From: Salinarimonas sp.
GTDB lineage: Bacteria > Pseudomonadota > Alphaproteobacteria > Rhizobiales > Beijerinckiaceae
Length of the DNA: 59,754 nt
Direction of reading: 5' to 3'
Assembly (NCBI GenBank): GCA_020832565.1
Contig: JAFIEI010000020.1
Coordinates: 1 to 59,754, forward strand
Shown here: positions 10,488 through 20,553 of the stretch, in pieces
How positions within the stretch are numbered: position 1 is the stretch's first letter
Layout: each line of letters begins with the position of its first letter
Translations under genes and position numbers: made by a program
Notes under the pieces: generated by a model
What the model was told of the DNA's origin: nothing
The model's input: the letters and a program-made list of their open reading frames with translations, nothing else
The model's database searches: none

Positions 10488-11081
10488 TCAGGCGAGCCAG
10501 ACCGGGATGATCGACAGGACGAGCAGCACCGCCATCACCTGGTTGAAGCGGCGCAGATGCACCGGCGAGGCGATGAAGCGGCGCATCCCCTGCCCCGCCC
10601 CGGCCCAGGCGAGGTTGGCCGGCATGCCGACGGCGATCGCGAGCACGACCAGCAGGGCCAGCGCCTCATGGCCCGAGCCCGAGGGCAGATAAAGCGAAAC
10701 CGCCGTGATGCACACGAGCCAGGCCTTCGGATTGACATACTGAAACGCCGCCCCCGTCCAGAAACCCATCAGCGGACGCGTGTCGTCATCGCGCGAGACA
10801 TGCGCGGTGACGATTTTCCAGGCGAGCCAGAGAAAATAGGCGGTTCCCAGAACCTTCAATGCGAGTTGCGCCTCCGGAAAGCGCAGAAAAAGCTGGCCGA
10901 GTCCGGTCCCGACAAGTCCCAGAAGCGTCGCGAAGCCGAGGCTGATGCCGAAGACGAAGGGCAAGGTCCGGCGAAATCCGGCCCTGATCCCCGAGGCGAG
11001 CAGCAGAAAATTGTTCGGCCCCGGCGTGGCGGCACCGACGAAGGCGAAGGTCGCATAGGCGACAATGAGCTCGAGCGGCAT
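10488..11081 (-). CDS. LysE/RhtB-family exporter
   Basis: This 197-residue hydrophobic protein has the LysE signature near its N-terminus (GAATPGPNNFLLLASG) and about six membrane segments, as expected for small exporters of amino acids and related compounds in the inner membrane. The ATG at 11081 is chosen because it gives the canonical MPLELIVAYATFAF beginning; an upstream in-frame start would add 15 polar residues. It is transcribed away from the split-barrel protein and MocR regulator, a common arrangement for exporter-regulator sets. The substrate cannot be read from the sequence. Confidence 0.85.
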   Translation of the reverse strand: MPLELIVAYATFAFVGAATPGPNNFLLLASGIRAGFRRTLPFVFGISLGFATLLGLVGTGLGQLFLRFPEAQLALKVLGTAYFLWLAWKIVTAHVSRDDDTRPLMGFWTGAAFQYVNPKAWLVCITAVSLYLPSGSGHEALALLVVLAIAVGMPANLAWAGAGQGMRRFIASPVHLRRFNQVMAVLLVLSIIPVWLA

Positions 11082-11190
11082 TGTGTTCTGATACACTCGT
11101 TGACTTTTTGGGATATTGTCATGCATGATTATGAGACAATCTTCAAGGATATATCGTCACCGAGGGTGATTGGAGCCAAGGAGCAGGGCT

Positions 11191-11694
11191 ATGCCGAGCG
11201 AGGAGATTCGCAGTGATCTGCGCGCAGCGATCCTGTGCTGGTGCGCGACGGTGTCGGCTGACGGGGAACCGAATGTCAGCCCGAAGGAGATCTTCGCCCC
11301 GCATGGCGAGGATAGCCTCGTCATCGCCGATATCGCCTCGCCGATCACAATCCGTAATATCCGCGCGAATCCGCAGATCTGCGTGAGCGCCATCGACATT
11401 TTTCGCCAGAAAGGCTGGAAAATCAACGGCATGGCACGCGTGATCGCCCGTCAGGAAGCGGAGTTCGCGGATCTGTCACGCGAGCTCTCGGCAATGGCCG
11501 GCCCGCATTTCCCGATCCGCCACGTGATCCATATGCGTATCACCAGGCACGCGCGGATCATTGCGCCGAGCTACCGCTTCATGCCCGAGATGAGTGCGGA
11601 GCAGCGCATGGCGCTGGTATGGGACGCCTATGGCGTGCGCCCGACCGGGACGACCACGAATGAATCGCCTCCGGCAGACAATAATGTATCATGA
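11191..11694 (+). CDS. Pyridoxamine 5'-phosphate oxidase-like split-barrel protein
   Basis: The 167-residue product belongs to the PNPOx-like flavin-binding split-barrel family, which includes flavin or F420 reductases and many uncharacterised members. The N-terminal block ILCWCATVSADGEPNVSPKE is typical of these proteins, followed by beta-strand segments with IRANPQICVSAID. It is too short and lacks the C-terminal motif of true PdxH, so oxidation of pyridoxamine phosphate is not claimed. The ATG at 11191 follows AAGGAG at a good distance. It lies 33 bases upstream of the MocR-type gene and is probably cotranscribed with it. Confidence 0.75.
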   Translation: MPSEEIRSDLRAAILCWCATVSADGEPNVSPKEIFAPHGEDSLVIADIASPITIRNIRANPQICVSAIDIFRQKGWKINGMARVIARQEAEFADLSRELSAMAGPHFPIRHVIHMRITRHARIIAPSYRFMPEMSAEQRMALVWDAYGVRPTGTTTNESPPADNNVS

Positions 11695-11727
11695 CATTTA
11701 CGCGCCGCAGCACGGGAACGAATCGCC

Positions 11728-13098
11728 ATGAAACTGCCCTCCCCATGGACGCCCCGCCTCGCTCCCCCGCCCGGTCTCGCGCATGAGCGCCTGACGGCGG
11801 CGCTCGCCGAGGACATCCTGTGCGGCACGATCCCTCCAGGCGCGCGCCTGCCCGCGCATCGCGACCTCGCGCAGCGCCTCGATATCAGCCTCGGCACCGT
11901 CACCCGCGCATACGAGACCCTGCAGCGTCGCGGCCTGGCGCGCGGCGAGAAGGGGCGCGGCATGTTCGTCACGCAAACCGCGCCGGTCGAGGGTCGGCGC
12001 ATCGATCTGAGTGTGAATCTGCCGCCACCCGTGCTCACCGCCCCGATGCTGAAGGCGCTGCTCGGCCGCGTTGCGGAGAAAGTCGATGCTCAGCATTTCA
12101 ACGCCTACGAGGCGCCGGCCGGTCAGCCAGGTCATCGCACGCTGCTCGCGCGCAAGCTCGCTGACGAACGCGGGCTCGATTTCGATCCGGGACGGCTGTT
12201 TCTAACCTCCGGCGCCCAACATGCTCTCTTCATCGCCCTTGCCGCAGCGCCGCCGGGGCCCGTCGCCATCGAGGAAGTGACCTATCCCGGGGCCTTGCGG
12301 GCCGCGCGGATGCTCGGGCGTGAGCTGATCCCCCTTGCCATGGATGCCCAGGGCGTGACCCCGGATGCACTACGCGCGGCACTTGCCCGCCCCGATCCCC
12401 CGCGGCTCGCCTATCTGATGCCGTCTATGCAAAATCCCACCGGCGCCCTGATGCAGGAAACGCGCCGGCGCGAGATCGCTGCGCTGGCGCGTCAGGCGGA
12501 TCTGGCCCTGATCGAGGACGATGTCTATGCCGTCTTCGCCCCGGCCGATCTGCCGGCGCTGGCGCAACTGGCACCAGAGCGGACCTTCTATGTCGGCAGC
12601 CTCTCCAAGAGCCTGTCCCCCGGATTGCGCACGGGTTATCTCTTTGCCCCCGGCTGGGCCGGCGAGGCCTGCAATCACTGGCTCCAGGCGACGCGTTCGA
12701 TGGCCGATCCGCTGAGCGGGCTGCTGATGGAGCTCGGGCTGGGCGAGGGTCTCGACAAATCCGTCGCCCAGTCGATCCGCGCGGAGGCGCAGCGCCGATG
12801 CCGCGCCGCCCGCCAGCATCTCGGGCCCTGGCTCGCGCCCCAAGCGGTGGACGGGCTGCATGTCTGGCTGCCGTTGCCTACCGCGCGGGCGCGCGACATC
12901 GTGCTCGCGGCAGCGCGCCGCGACATTCACCTCGCCCCGCCGGAAGCCTTCATGGCGGACCCGCAGGCGCAGCATGCCGGATTGCGGATCTGCCTGGGCA
13001 ATGCCGGAGCCGAACAGCTCACAGCGGCGCTCAGCATTCTCGCACAATTGCTGACGGAGAGCGGCGAAGCGGGGCTCGGCCTGTTCCCGGCTGTTTGA
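11728..13098 (+). CDS. MocR-family PLP-dependent transcriptional regulator
   Basis: This 456-residue protein fuses an N-terminal GntR-type winged helix (about residues 15-85, with LPAHRDLAQRLDISLGTVTR) to a fold-type I aminotransferase domain. The PLP lysine is in GSLSKSLSPGLRTGYL at about residue 294. MocR proteins such as PdxR, GabR and TauR sense PLP and an amino compound rather than acting as enzymes. Its neighbours, a LysE exporter and a PNPOx-like protein, make it a likely regulator of that divergent set, which is inference. Length and domain order are normal. Confidence 0.9.
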   Translation: MKLPSPWTPRLAPPPGLAHERLTAALAEDILCGTIPPGARLPAHRDLAQRLDISLGTVTRAYETLQRRGLARGEKGRGMFVTQTAPVEGRRIDLSVNLPPPVLTAPMLKALLGRVAEKVDAQHFNAYEAPAGQPGHRTLLARKLADERGLDFDPGRLFLTSGAQHALFIALAAAPPGPVAIEEVTYPGALRAARMLGRELIPLAMDAQGVTPDALRAALARPDPPRLAYLMPSMQNPTGALMQETRRREIAALARQADLALIEDDVYAVFAPADLPALAQLAPERTFYVGSLSKSLSPGLRTGYLFAPGWAGEACNHWLQATRSMADPLSGLLMELGLGEGLDKSVAQSIRAEAQRRCRAARQHLGPWLAPQAVDGLHVWLPLPTARARDIVLAAARRDIHLAPPEAFMADPQAQHAGLRICLGNAGAEQLTAALSILAQLLTESGEAGLGLFPAV

Positions 13099-13242
13099 GA
13101 CGACACGCGGAACGCCGATGAAGCGCATGCGTTCGCCAACCAGAGACCGATATCCGGGAGGCTGGTATCGGAGAGGGGCTGACAGGGCGGCATGCGCCCC
13201 CTAGTTTCCCGTCAGGCTGATCGAAGCGGCGAGCGGAGTGCG

Positions 13243-13656
13243 ATGGTGAGAATACGCGAGGCGGCCAAGAGCCTGATGCGCGATACGCGCCTTTTCCTGC
13301 GCATGCTCGCCGATCCGCGCACGCCTGTCGCGGCGCGGTTGATCGCGGTCTTTGCCGTGCTCTACGTGATTTTCCCCTTCGACCTGATCCCGGATTACGT
13401 GCCGATCTACGGCCTGATCGACGACATCATCGTCGTGGCCATCGCGATCGTCGCGATCTGGCGCATGATCCCGCAGGCGGTGATGGAGCAATACCGCCCG
13501 CCCCCGCCCGCGAATGATAACGGCGCAGCGCCACGGCGGGGCTCGAGCACGGCCCTGCTCGTCGCGCTGATCATCATTCTCGCGCTGACTGCTGCGGCCT
13601 GGTGGGGTTACGGCGTCGTCGCCTCGCCGGGCGAGATCAGTGATTCAGGCGGGTAA
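13243..13656 (+). CDS. DUF1232 (YkvA-type) membrane protein
   Basis: The 137-residue protein has the DUF1232 core around residues 40-65 (FPFDLIPDYVPIYGLIDD) followed by a hydrophobic segment, a proline-rich linker (PPPPAND) and a second C-terminal membrane helix at about residues 105-123. The function of the family is not known. The ATG at 13243 gives the usual basic start MVRIREAAKSL; in-frame upstream codons lack family resemblance. Its last 49 bases overlap the convergent truA gene, so both C-termini are encoded by the same DNA on opposite strands. Confidence 0.8.
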   Translation: MVRIREAAKSLMRDTRLFLRMLADPRTPVAARLIAVFAVLYVIFPFDLIPDYVPIYGLIDDIIVVAIAIVAIWRMIPQAVMEQYRPPPPANDNGAAPRRGSSTALLVALIIILALTAAAWWGYGVVASPGEISDSGG

Positions 13657-14399
13657 TCGACGCCGGTGAAATAGAGCCCGTGGGCGGGTGCGACGGGGCC
13701 GCAGGCGCGCCTGTCGCAGGCATGAAGCGCATCGGCGACATCCTGCACGCTCCAGCGCCCGATCCCCGCCTGCGCCAGCGTCCCTACCATCGAGCGCACC
13801 TGATGATGCAGGAAGGAGCGCGATGATGCGCGCACATGGATCTCGTCGTCCGCCGCGCTGACATCGAGCCGCTCCAGCGTCTTCCACGGGGTGCGGCCCT
13901 GGCATTGCGTGGCGCGAAAGGTGGTGAAGTCGAAATGTCCGACGAGGTGCTGGGCTGCTTCGTGCATCACATCCACATCGATGCGCTGGCGCACATGCCA
14001 GACCCGACCGCGATCGACGGAAGCCGGCGCCGGGCGGTTGAGGATGCGGTAGAGATAGTGTCGGCGCACGGCGCTGAGCCGGGCATGGAAGGCGTGCGTG
14101 ACCGCACGCGCCTCGCGCACGACCACGGGATGATCGCGCATCTGCGCATTGGTGGCGTCGCGGATCTTGTCGACGCGCATCGGCCGGTCGAGATCGACAT
14201 GCACGACCTGATGCAGCGCATGAACGCCGGAATCCGTGCGTCCGGCGCAATGCAGCCGTACCGGTCGCCCGGCAAAGACCTCGATCGCCTCCTCGACCAG
14301 TTGCTGCACGGCAAGGCCGTTCTCCTGGCGCTGCCAGCCGGTAAAGGGGCCGCCGTCATATTCGACGACGAGCATGTAGCGATGGGTGATCTGTTCCAC
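13608..14399 (-). CDS. truA: tRNA pseudouridine(38-40) synthase TruA
   Basis: TruA converts uridines 38-40 of the tRNA anticodon stem-loop to pseudouridine. The catalytic aspartate motif CAGRTDSGVHA and the N-terminal VVEYDGGPFTGWQRQ are clear, as is the C-terminal FLHHQVRSMVGTL block. The GTG at 14399 is selected: it gives VEQITHRYMLVVEYDGG, the family's usual beginning, and lies 14 bases after the fmt stop codon. Starting at the internal ATG at 14375 would cut into the first strand; the open frame further upstream is fmt shadow. The product is 263 residues. The 3' end overlaps the convergent DUF1232 gene. Confidence 0.93.
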   Translation of the reverse strand: MEQITHRYMLVVEYDGGPFTGWQRQENGLAVQQLVEEAIEVFAGRPVRLHCAGRTDSGVHALHQVVHVDLDRPMRVDKIRDATNAQMRDHPVVVREARAVTHAFHARLSAVRRHYLYRILNRPAPASVDRGRVWHVRQRIDVDVMHEAAQHLVGHFDFTTFRATQCQGRTPWKTLERLDVSAADDEIHVRASSRSFLHHQVRSMVGTLAQAGIGRWSVQDVADALHACDRRACGPVAPAHGLYFTGVDYPPESLISPGEATTP

Positions 14400-14413
14400 G
14401 GCCCGTGCCCGGA

Positions 14414-15373
14414 TCAGGGCTGGATGAGCAGGGTGCCCGGCTCGAGCCGCGCCCCGCGCAGCATCTCGGCGGCGGGCATCGCGGATTTGCCGGCGCGCTG
14501 CACCTGAAGGAGGCGGATGGTTCCCTCGGCACAGGCAACGAGGCCCTCCTCGTCGAGTAGTGTCCCGGGCGCGGCCTGCGTACCCGTCTCGCTCTCGACG
14601 CGGGTGCGCAGCAACTTCACCCGTTCGGGCCCCCTCCCCTGACCCTTGCTGCAATCGGCCATGAAGAAGGCGCCGGGGAACGGCGAGAGGCCGCGCACCT
14701 GGTCATGGATGCGCCGCGCCGGCATCGTCCAGGTGATTTCGGCATCACCGTTGGTGATCTTGGCCGCGTAGCTCACGCCTTCTTCCGGCTGCGGCTTGAA
14801 ATCGAGGGCATCGCGCGAGAGCGCGGCGAGCGCGCGCACCATCAGATCGGCGCCGAGGATCATCAGGCGGTCGTGCAATTCGCCCGCGGTCATTTCCGGG
14901 TCGATCGGCACGGTCTCGACCATGCCGACGGGGCCGGTATCGAGCCCGGCCTCCATCTTCATCACCGCGACACCGGTCTCGGCATCGCCGGCCATCACGG
15001 CACGCTGGATCGGCGCCGCGCCGCGCCAGCGCGGCAACGCGGAGGCATGCAGGTTGAGGCAGCCGAGAGGCGGCAGGTCGAGCACAGCCTGCGGCAGGAT
15101 CATGCCATAGGCGACCACGACGAAGACATCCGCCTCGTGCGAAGCAAGCGTTTCCTGGACCTCCGGATCGCGCAGGCTCTTGGGCGTGAAGACGGGGATG
15201 CCGAATCCCTCGGCCATGGCATGCACGGGGGACGGGCGCGTCGCCATGCCCCGCCCGCCCGGGGCGGGCGCGCGGGTATAGCAGGCGACGACCTCGTGGC
15301 CCTGGCCGGTGATTTCGGAGAGCGTGGGCACCGCGAATTCCGGCGTGCCCATGAAGACGATGCGCAGGCTCAT
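14414..15373 (-). CDS. fmt: Methionyl-tRNA formyltransferase
   Basis: Fmt formylates initiator Met-tRNA using 10-formyl-tetrahydrofolate. The N-terminal Rossmann start [15 protein letters not shown] and the formyltransferase signature [19 protein letters not shown] with the downstream catalytic aspartate stretch MEAGLDTGP are intact. At 319 residues the length is normal, with the C-terminal tRNA-binding domain from about residue 210. It lies between def and truA on the same strand, the usual def-fmt-truA operon. Confidence 0.97.
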   Translation of the reverse strand: MSLRIVFMGTPEFAVPTLSEITGQGHEVVACYTRAPAPGGRGMATRPSPVHAMAEGFGIPVFTPKSLRDPEVQETLASHEADVFVVVAYGMILPQAVLDLPPLGCLNLHASALPRWRGAAPIQRAVMAGDAETGVAVMKMEAGLDTGPVGMVETVPIDPEMTAGELHDRLMILGADLMVRALAALSRDALDFKPQPEEGVSYAAKITNGDAEITWTMPARRIHDQVRGLSPFPGAFFMADCSKGQGRGPERVKLLRTRVESETGTQAAPGTLLDEEGLVACAEGTIRLLQVQRAGKSAMPAAEMLRGARLEPGTLLIQP

Positions 15374-15439
15374 GGTGCGGACCTCACTTGGTTATGCTCA
15401 CTTGCGTGTGATTGCTCGCGACTTTGCCGAAGCGCGTCA

Positions 15440-15991
15440 CTATGCGGTCGCTTCGCGCTTTGCCGCCTTGGTGAATTTCCGGATCACCCGGTCGCGCTTG
15501 AGCCTCGAGAGGTAATCGATGAAGAGCTTGCCGTCGAGGTGATCGACCTCGTGCTGGATGCAGGTCGCCCGCAAACCATCGGCCTCCTCCTCGCGCGGCT
15601 CGCCCTCGAGGGTGAGATAGCGGAAGCGGATACGCGCGGGCCGCTCGACCTCCTCGGTATATTCCGGGATCGAGAGACAACCTTCCTCGTAAGTGCTCAG
15701 CTCCTCCGAGCGCCATGTGATCTCGGGATTGATGAAGACCTGCGGATCGGGCTCCGTCTCCGGCTCGCCCTCCTCGTCGAACTTGCCCGGGATCTCCTTT
15801 TCGAGATCGCAGACCACGACGCGCTTCATCACGCCGATCTGGATTGCCGCGAGGCCGATGCCACGCGCGGCATACATCGAATCAAACATATCCTGCGCCA
15901 GATCACGGATCTCGTCCGTGATGGCGATGACGGGCTCGCAGACCTGCCTGAGGCGGGTATCGGGCAATATGACGATGGGTTTGCGCGACAT
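15440..15991 (-). CDS. def: Peptide deformylase
   Basis: Def removes the N-formyl group from nascent proteins. The three family motifs are complete: [10 protein letters not shown] (residues 44-53), EGCLSIP with metal-binding Cys105, and QHEVDHLDG with His147, Glu148 and His151. The 183-residue length includes a short acidic insertion (about residues 70-84) between the first two motifs. It starts the def-fmt-truA gene set and acts with Fmt in the formylation-deformylation cycle. Confidence 0.97.
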   Translation of the reverse strand: MSRKPIVILPDTRLRQVCEPVIAITDEIRDLAQDMFDSMYAARGIGLAAIQIGVMKRVVVCDLEKEIPGKFDEEGEPETEPDPQVFINPEITWRSEELSTYEEGCLSIPEYTEEVERPARIRFRYLTLEGEPREEEADGLRATCIQHEVDHLDGKLFIDYLSRLKRDRVIRKFTKAAKREATA

Positions 15992-16079
15992 GATGGTGCC
16001 GAGATAAGCCGTGCGGCGATGAAGGTCAACGCCGCCGCACGGCTTCGTCTGCAGGAAAATGACTTGCGGTTACCCCGCC

Positions 16080-18362
16080 CTAAAGTGCTGCCTGCGCCTC
16101 GACCACGGCAATGGCGGTGATGTTGACGATGCCGCGCGCGGTCACCGAAGGCGTCACGACATGGGCTGGACGCGCCGGGCCGATCAGGATCGGGCCGACG
16201 GGCAGCGCATCGGCGAGCCCCTTGGTGAGCTGGTAGGCGATGTTGGCGGCATCCAGATTGGGCATGATCAGCACATTCGCCTCGCCCTCGAGCCGCGAAT
16301 TCGGCAAGACCCGCTCGCGGATCACCTGCGAGAGCGCGGTATCGGCCTGCATCTCGCCATCGACTTCAAGCGCCGGCGCGCGCTCGCGGATGATTTGAAG
16401 CGCCTCGCGCATCTTGATGGCGGAGCAGGTATCGGCAGAGCCGAAATCCGAATGCGAGACCAGCGCGATCTTGGGCCCGATGCCGAAGCGCTCCACATGC
16501 TCGGCGCAGGCGATCGTCATGTCGGCGATTTCCTCTGCGGTCGGATCGGGGCGCACATGCGTGTCGGCGAGGAAATAGGCGCCTTTATTGGTGATCATCA
16601 GCGACATGGCGGAAAATTCGCGCACGCCCGGCGCGAGGCCGAGGATGTCCTTGATGTGCCGCAGGCGCGAGGCGAAGCGCCCCTCCAGCCCGCAGATCAG
16701 CGCATCCGCATCGCCGCGCCGTACCGCGATTGCCCCGATCACCGTCGAATTGGTGCGCACCAGCGTGCGCGCGGCATCCGGCGTGATGCCCTTGCGACCG
16801 GCCACCTCGAGATAGGTTGCGACGTAATCGCGGTAGCGCGGATCGTCTTCCGGGTTGACCAGTTCGAAATCCACCCCCGGGCGGATCGACAGCCCGAAAC
16901 GCTTCAGGCGCGTTTCCACCACGGAAGGGCGCCCGATCAGGATCGGTTTGGCGATGCCGTCTTCGAGCAGCACCTGGGCCGCGCGCAGGACGCGCTCATC
17001 CTCGCCCTCGGCATAGATAACGCGCTTGGGCTCGGCCCGCGCCTTGGTGATCAGCGGCTTCATCAGGAAGCCGGAGCGGAAGACGAAGCGCTGCAGAGAA
17101 TCCTCGTAAGCCTCGAAATCGGCGATCGGCCGGCGCGCCACGCCGCTCTCCATCGCAGCCCGCGCGACGGCGGGGGCGATGCGCAGGATCAGGCGCGGAT
17201 CGAAGGGGCTGGGAATGAGCGACTGCTTGCCGAAGGGCCGCGCCTCGCCGCCATAGGCGCGTGCGACCACTTCCGAGGGAGCCTCCCGCGCGAGCGCCGC
17301 GATCGCCTTGACCGCTGCCGCCTTCATCTCCTCGTTGATCGTCGTCGCCGCGACATCGAGCGCGCCGCGGAAGATGTAGGGAAAGCACAGGACATTGTTG
17401 ACCTGGTTGGGATAATCCGAGCGCCCGGTACAGATCATCGCATCGGGCCGCGCCGCCTGCGCCTCGTCCGGCATGATCTCCGGGTTGGGATTGGCCAGAG
17501 CCATGATCAGCGGACGCTCGGCCATCTTTTCCAAGAGATGCGGCTTGAGCACGCCCGCAGCCGAGAGGCCGAGGAAGACGTCCGCGCCCTCGATCACCTC
17601 GGCGAGCGTGCGCGCGGGCGTATCCTGCGCATAGACCGCCTTCCATCGATCCATCTGCGCCTCGCGCCCCTCATAGACCACGCCCTCGATATCCGTGACG
17701 ATGATGTTCTCGCGCTTGACGCCGAGCGTCACCAGCAGGTTGAGGCAGGCGATGGCAGCCGCGCCGGCACCGGAGGTCACGACCTTGATCTGCGTCAGAT
17801 CCTTGCCGGCGAGCACCATTGCATTGGTGACGGCCGCGCCGACGATGATCGCAGTGCCGTGCTGGTCGTCGTGGAAGACGGGAATGTCCATACGCGCCTT
17901 GAGTTGCTCCTCGACGTCGAAGCATTCGGGCGCCTTGATATCTTCCAGATTGATCCCGCCGAAGGTCGGCTCGAGCGCGGCCACGACATCGACGATGCGC
18001 TCGACTTCATCGGCCTTGATCTCGATGTCGAACACGTCGATCCCGGCGAACTTCTTGAAGAGGACCGCCTTGCCCTCCATCACCGGCTTGGAGGCGAGCG
18101 GGCCGATATTGCCCAGGCCGAGAACGGCGGTGCCGTTGGAGACGACGGCGACGAGATTCTGCCGCGCGGTCAGCACGCCGGCCTGGTCCGGATCCTCGAC
18201 GATCGCCTCACAGGCCGCCGCCACGCCGGGCGAATAGGCGAGCGCGAGATCGCGTTGGTTGCCCAGGGGTTTCGTCGGCTGGATTTCCAGCTTCCCCGGC
18301 TTTCCGTGCGAATGGTAGACCAGTGCTGCGGATTTGAGATCATCGGATATGTTGCTGGGCAC
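16080..18362 (-). CDS. maeB: NADP-type malic enzyme with phosphotransacetylase-like domain
   Basis: The enzyme decarboxylates malate to pyruvate, linking the TCA cycle to acetyl-CoA and PEP supply. The N-terminal malic enzyme part shows [38 protein letters not shown] and the nucleotide-binding [14 protein letters not shown], then [14 protein letters not shown]. From about residue 430 a phosphotransacetylase-like domain follows, with [13 protein letters not shown]; in this family it is regulatory rather than catalytic. The 760-residue length is typical of MaeB. Translation starts at GTG 18362 after a GAGG site. NADP preference is inferred from domain architecture and is not certain. Confidence 0.92.
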   Translation of the reverse strand: MPSNISDDLKSAALVYHSHGKPGKLEIQPTKPLGNQRDLALAYSPGVAAACEAIVEDPDQAGVLTARQNLVAVVSNGTAVLGLGNIGPLASKPVMEGKAVLFKKFAGIDVFDIEIKADEVERIVDVVAALEPTFGGINLEDIKAPECFDVEEQLKARMDIPVFHDDQHGTAIIVGAAVTNAMVLAGKDLTQIKVVTSGAGAAAIACLNLLVTLGVKRENIIVTDIEGVVYEGREAQMDRWKAVYAQDTPARTLAEVIEGADVFLGLSAAGVLKPHLLEKMAERPLIMALANPNPEIMPDEAQAARPDAMICTGRSDYPNQVNNVLCFPYIFRGALDVAATTINEEMKAAAVKAIAALAREAPSEVVARAYGGEARPFGKQSLIPSPFDPRLILRIAPAVARAAMESGVARRPIADFEAYEDSLQRFVFRSGFLMKPLITKARAEPKRVIYAEGEDERVLRAAQVLLEDGIAKPILIGRPSVVETRLKRFGLSIRPGVDFELVNPEDDPRYRDYVATYLEVAGRKGITPDAARTLVRTNSTVIGAIAVRRGDADALICGLEGRFASRLRHIKDILGLAPGVREFSAMSLMITNKGAYFLADTHVRPDPTAEEIADMTIACAEHVERFGIGPKIALVSHSDFGSADTCSAIKMREALQIIRERAPALEVDGEMQADTALSQVIRERVLPNSRLEGEANVLIMPNLDAANIAYQLTKGLADALPVGPILIGPARPAHVVTPSVTARGIVNITAIAVVEAQAAL

Positions 18363-18508
18363 GGTCCTCGCCTTTCTTCTGGTCCATCACGTCGCATGCA
18401 ATTCGTAGCCGCGCGCGGAGCCGACGGCAATCCTTTCGGGCATGGGTCACCCGTCTGTTTCACACCTGGATGACCTTCACACCGTCAAATTAACTGAATT
18501 CCGACTGA

Positions 18509-20377
18509 TCAACCCTCTAGCGCCTGCGAAATCTCCAACCATTCCTCTTCCGCGCGCGCCAGCGCATCCGCTGCCTCGCCGCGCATGCGGGCGATCTCGG
18601 ACGCCTTTTGCGGGTCGCGCTGGAAGGCCTCGCCGTCGCCGATGGCCGCGTCGATCTTGGCGATCACGCCGGTGAACTTCTCGATGCGTGCCTCGACCTG
18701 GGCGAGTTGCTTGCGCAGGGGCGCCTGGCTGGAGCGCTTCTGCGCCGCCGATTTGCGGTCATCGTTACGGGCAGGACGCACCTCGCGGCGGTTGTCGCGC
18801 CCGCCATCCTCTTCGAGCCCGCCGGAAAGCACGAATTTGCGGTAATCCTCCATATCCCCGTCGAAGGGTTTCACCCGCCCTCCGCCGACGAGCCAGAGCC
18901 GGTCGGCGCAGGCCTCGACGAGGAAGCGGTCATGGCTGACGATGATCACCGCGCCGTTGAAATCGGCAATCGCCTCGACCAGAGCCTGGCGGCTGTCGAT
19001 GTCGAGATGGTTGGTCGGCTCATCGAGGATGAGCAGATGCGGCCCCTCGAAAGCGGCAAGCCCCATCAGAAGACGCGCCTTCTCGCCGCCGGAGAGCTTC
19101 TCGACCGGGGTTTCGCCCTTGTTGCCGGGAAATCCGAACCGGGCGGCGCGGGCGCGGATCTTCGCCTCCGGCGCGCCGTGCATGCGCTCGGCCACATGTG
19201 CGACCGGGCTCGCCTGCGGGCGTAATTCGTCGAGCTGGTGCTGCGCGAAATACGCGACTTTCATCTTCGACGAGGCGACCATCTCCCCCTTCATCGGCTT
19301 GAGCCGTCCGCCGATCAACTTGCAGAAAGTTGATTTGCCGTTGCCGTTGGCGCCGAGGAGCGCGATCCGGTCATCGGGCAGGATGGAGAGATCCATGCGG
19401 TCGAGCACCGTCGTCTCGCCGTAACCCGCTGCGGCACCTTCCAGCGCGATCAGGGGCGGCGAGAGCAGCTTTTCGGGGCTGGGCAGATCGAAGGGCAGCG
19501 TCTGCTCGTCGGTGATGGTGACGATCGGCTGCAGCTTCTCCAGCCGCTTGAGCCGCGATTGCGCCTGGCGCGCCTTGGTGGCCTTGGCGCGGAAGCGGTC
19601 GACGAAGCTCTGCAGATGCTTGCGTTCGCTCTCCTGCTTGGCGGCGCTCTTTTGCAGGAGCATCTGCTTCTCCGCCCGCTGGCGCGCGAATGACGTATAG
19701 CCGCCGCGATAAAGCGTCAGCTTGGCGCTATCCAGATGCAGGATGTGATCGACGCAGGTATCGAGCAGATCGCGATCATGGCTGATCACCAGCACCGTAT
19801 GCGGATAGCGCGCGAGGTAATCGTAGAGCCAGAGCGTGCCCTCGATATCGAGATAGTTGGTCGGCTCGTCGAGGAGCAGCAGGTCCGGCTCGGAGAAGAG
19901 CACAGCCGCGAGCGCCACACGCATGCGCCAGCCGCCGGAGAAGGATGAACAAGGCCGCGCCTGCGCCTGCGCATCGAAGCCAAGCCCGTGCAGGATCGCA
20001 GCCGCGCGCGCGGGGGCCGAATGCGCCCCGATATCGGTCAGACGGGTCTCGATCTCGGCGCGCTCCATGCCCTCGGCGGTCTCGGCTTCGGCCATCAGGC
20101 GCGCGCGTTCGGTATCGGCGGCGAGCACCACATCGATCAGGCTCTCCGGCCCGCCCGGCGCCTCCTGCGCCACGGTGCCGATGCGCCGGCCCTTGGGCAT
20201 GCCGACATGGCCCGATTCCGGGGAAATATCCCCCAGAAGGATGCGAAACAGCGTCGTCTTGCCGGTGCCGTTGCGCCCGACGATCCCCACCCGCGCCCCG
20301 TCGGGCACGGCGAAGGAAGCATTGTCGAGCAGGATGCGCTCGCCGAGACGGTAGGTGAGATCGTTGACATGCAGCAT
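18509..20377 (-). CDS. ABC-F family ATPase (Uup/YheS-like)
   Basis: This soluble 622-residue protein has two ABC ATPase domains and no membrane segments, the mark of ABC-F translation factors that act on ribosomes. First domain: GRNGTGKTT, SFSGGWRMR, LLLDEPTNYLD. Second domain: GANGNGKST, KLSGGEKARL, LILDEPTNHLD. The charged inter-domain linker (about residues 230-290, KQMLLQKSAAKQESERK) and a C-terminal coiled coil (about 560-620) are both visible. Assignment within ABC-F is not certain. It is a single gene, 131 bases past the malic-enzyme start region. Confidence 0.9.
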   Translation of the reverse strand: MLHVNDLTYRLGERILLDNASFAVPDGARVGIVGRNGTGKTTLFRILLGDISPESGHVGMPKGRRIGTVAQEAPGGPESLIDVVLAADTERARLMAEAETAEGMERAEIETRLTDIGAHSAPARAAAILHGLGFDAQAQARPCSSFSGGWRMRVALAAVLFSEPDLLLLDEPTNYLDIEGTLWLYDYLARYPHTVLVISHDRDLLDTCVDHILHLDSAKLTLYRGGYTSFARQRAEKQMLLQKSAAKQESERKHLQSFVDRFRAKATKARQAQSRLKRLEKLQPIVTITDEQTLPFDLPSPEKLLSPPLIALEGAAAGYGETTVLDRMDLSILPDDRIALLGANGNGKSTFCKLIGGRLKPMKGEMVASSKMKVAYFAQHQLDELRPQASPVAHVAERMHGAPEAKIRARAARFGFPGNKGETPVEKLSGGEKARLLMGLAAFEGPHLLILDEPTNHLDIDSRQALVEAIADFNGAVIIVSHDRFLVEACADRLWLVGGGRVKPFDGDMEDYRKFVLSGGLEEDGGRDNRREVRPARNDDRKSAAQKRSSQAPLRKQLAQVEARIEKFTGVIAKIDAAIGDGEAFQRDPQKASEIARMRGEAADALARAEEEWLEISQALEG

Positions 20378-20553
20378 GAGCGCGTTGTGACGCCGCCGAG
20401 GGGGATTTGCAAGAGGCCGCCCGCGAGCTTCGTCGCGGCAATGCTACGAGACGCCCTGCAAGATGATGCGTTGCCGATCACGGCTGCCGCACTATGCTCG
20501 CAACTGCGAAGCAGCACAGCCGAATCGACACGACCACAAACGAGGATATCCCC

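Noticed and set aside
16059..18473. 804-codon plus-strand frame over the malic enzyme gene
   Set aside because: Composition typical of a frame opposite a GC-rich gene (His/Asp/Arg-rich); no family resemblance.
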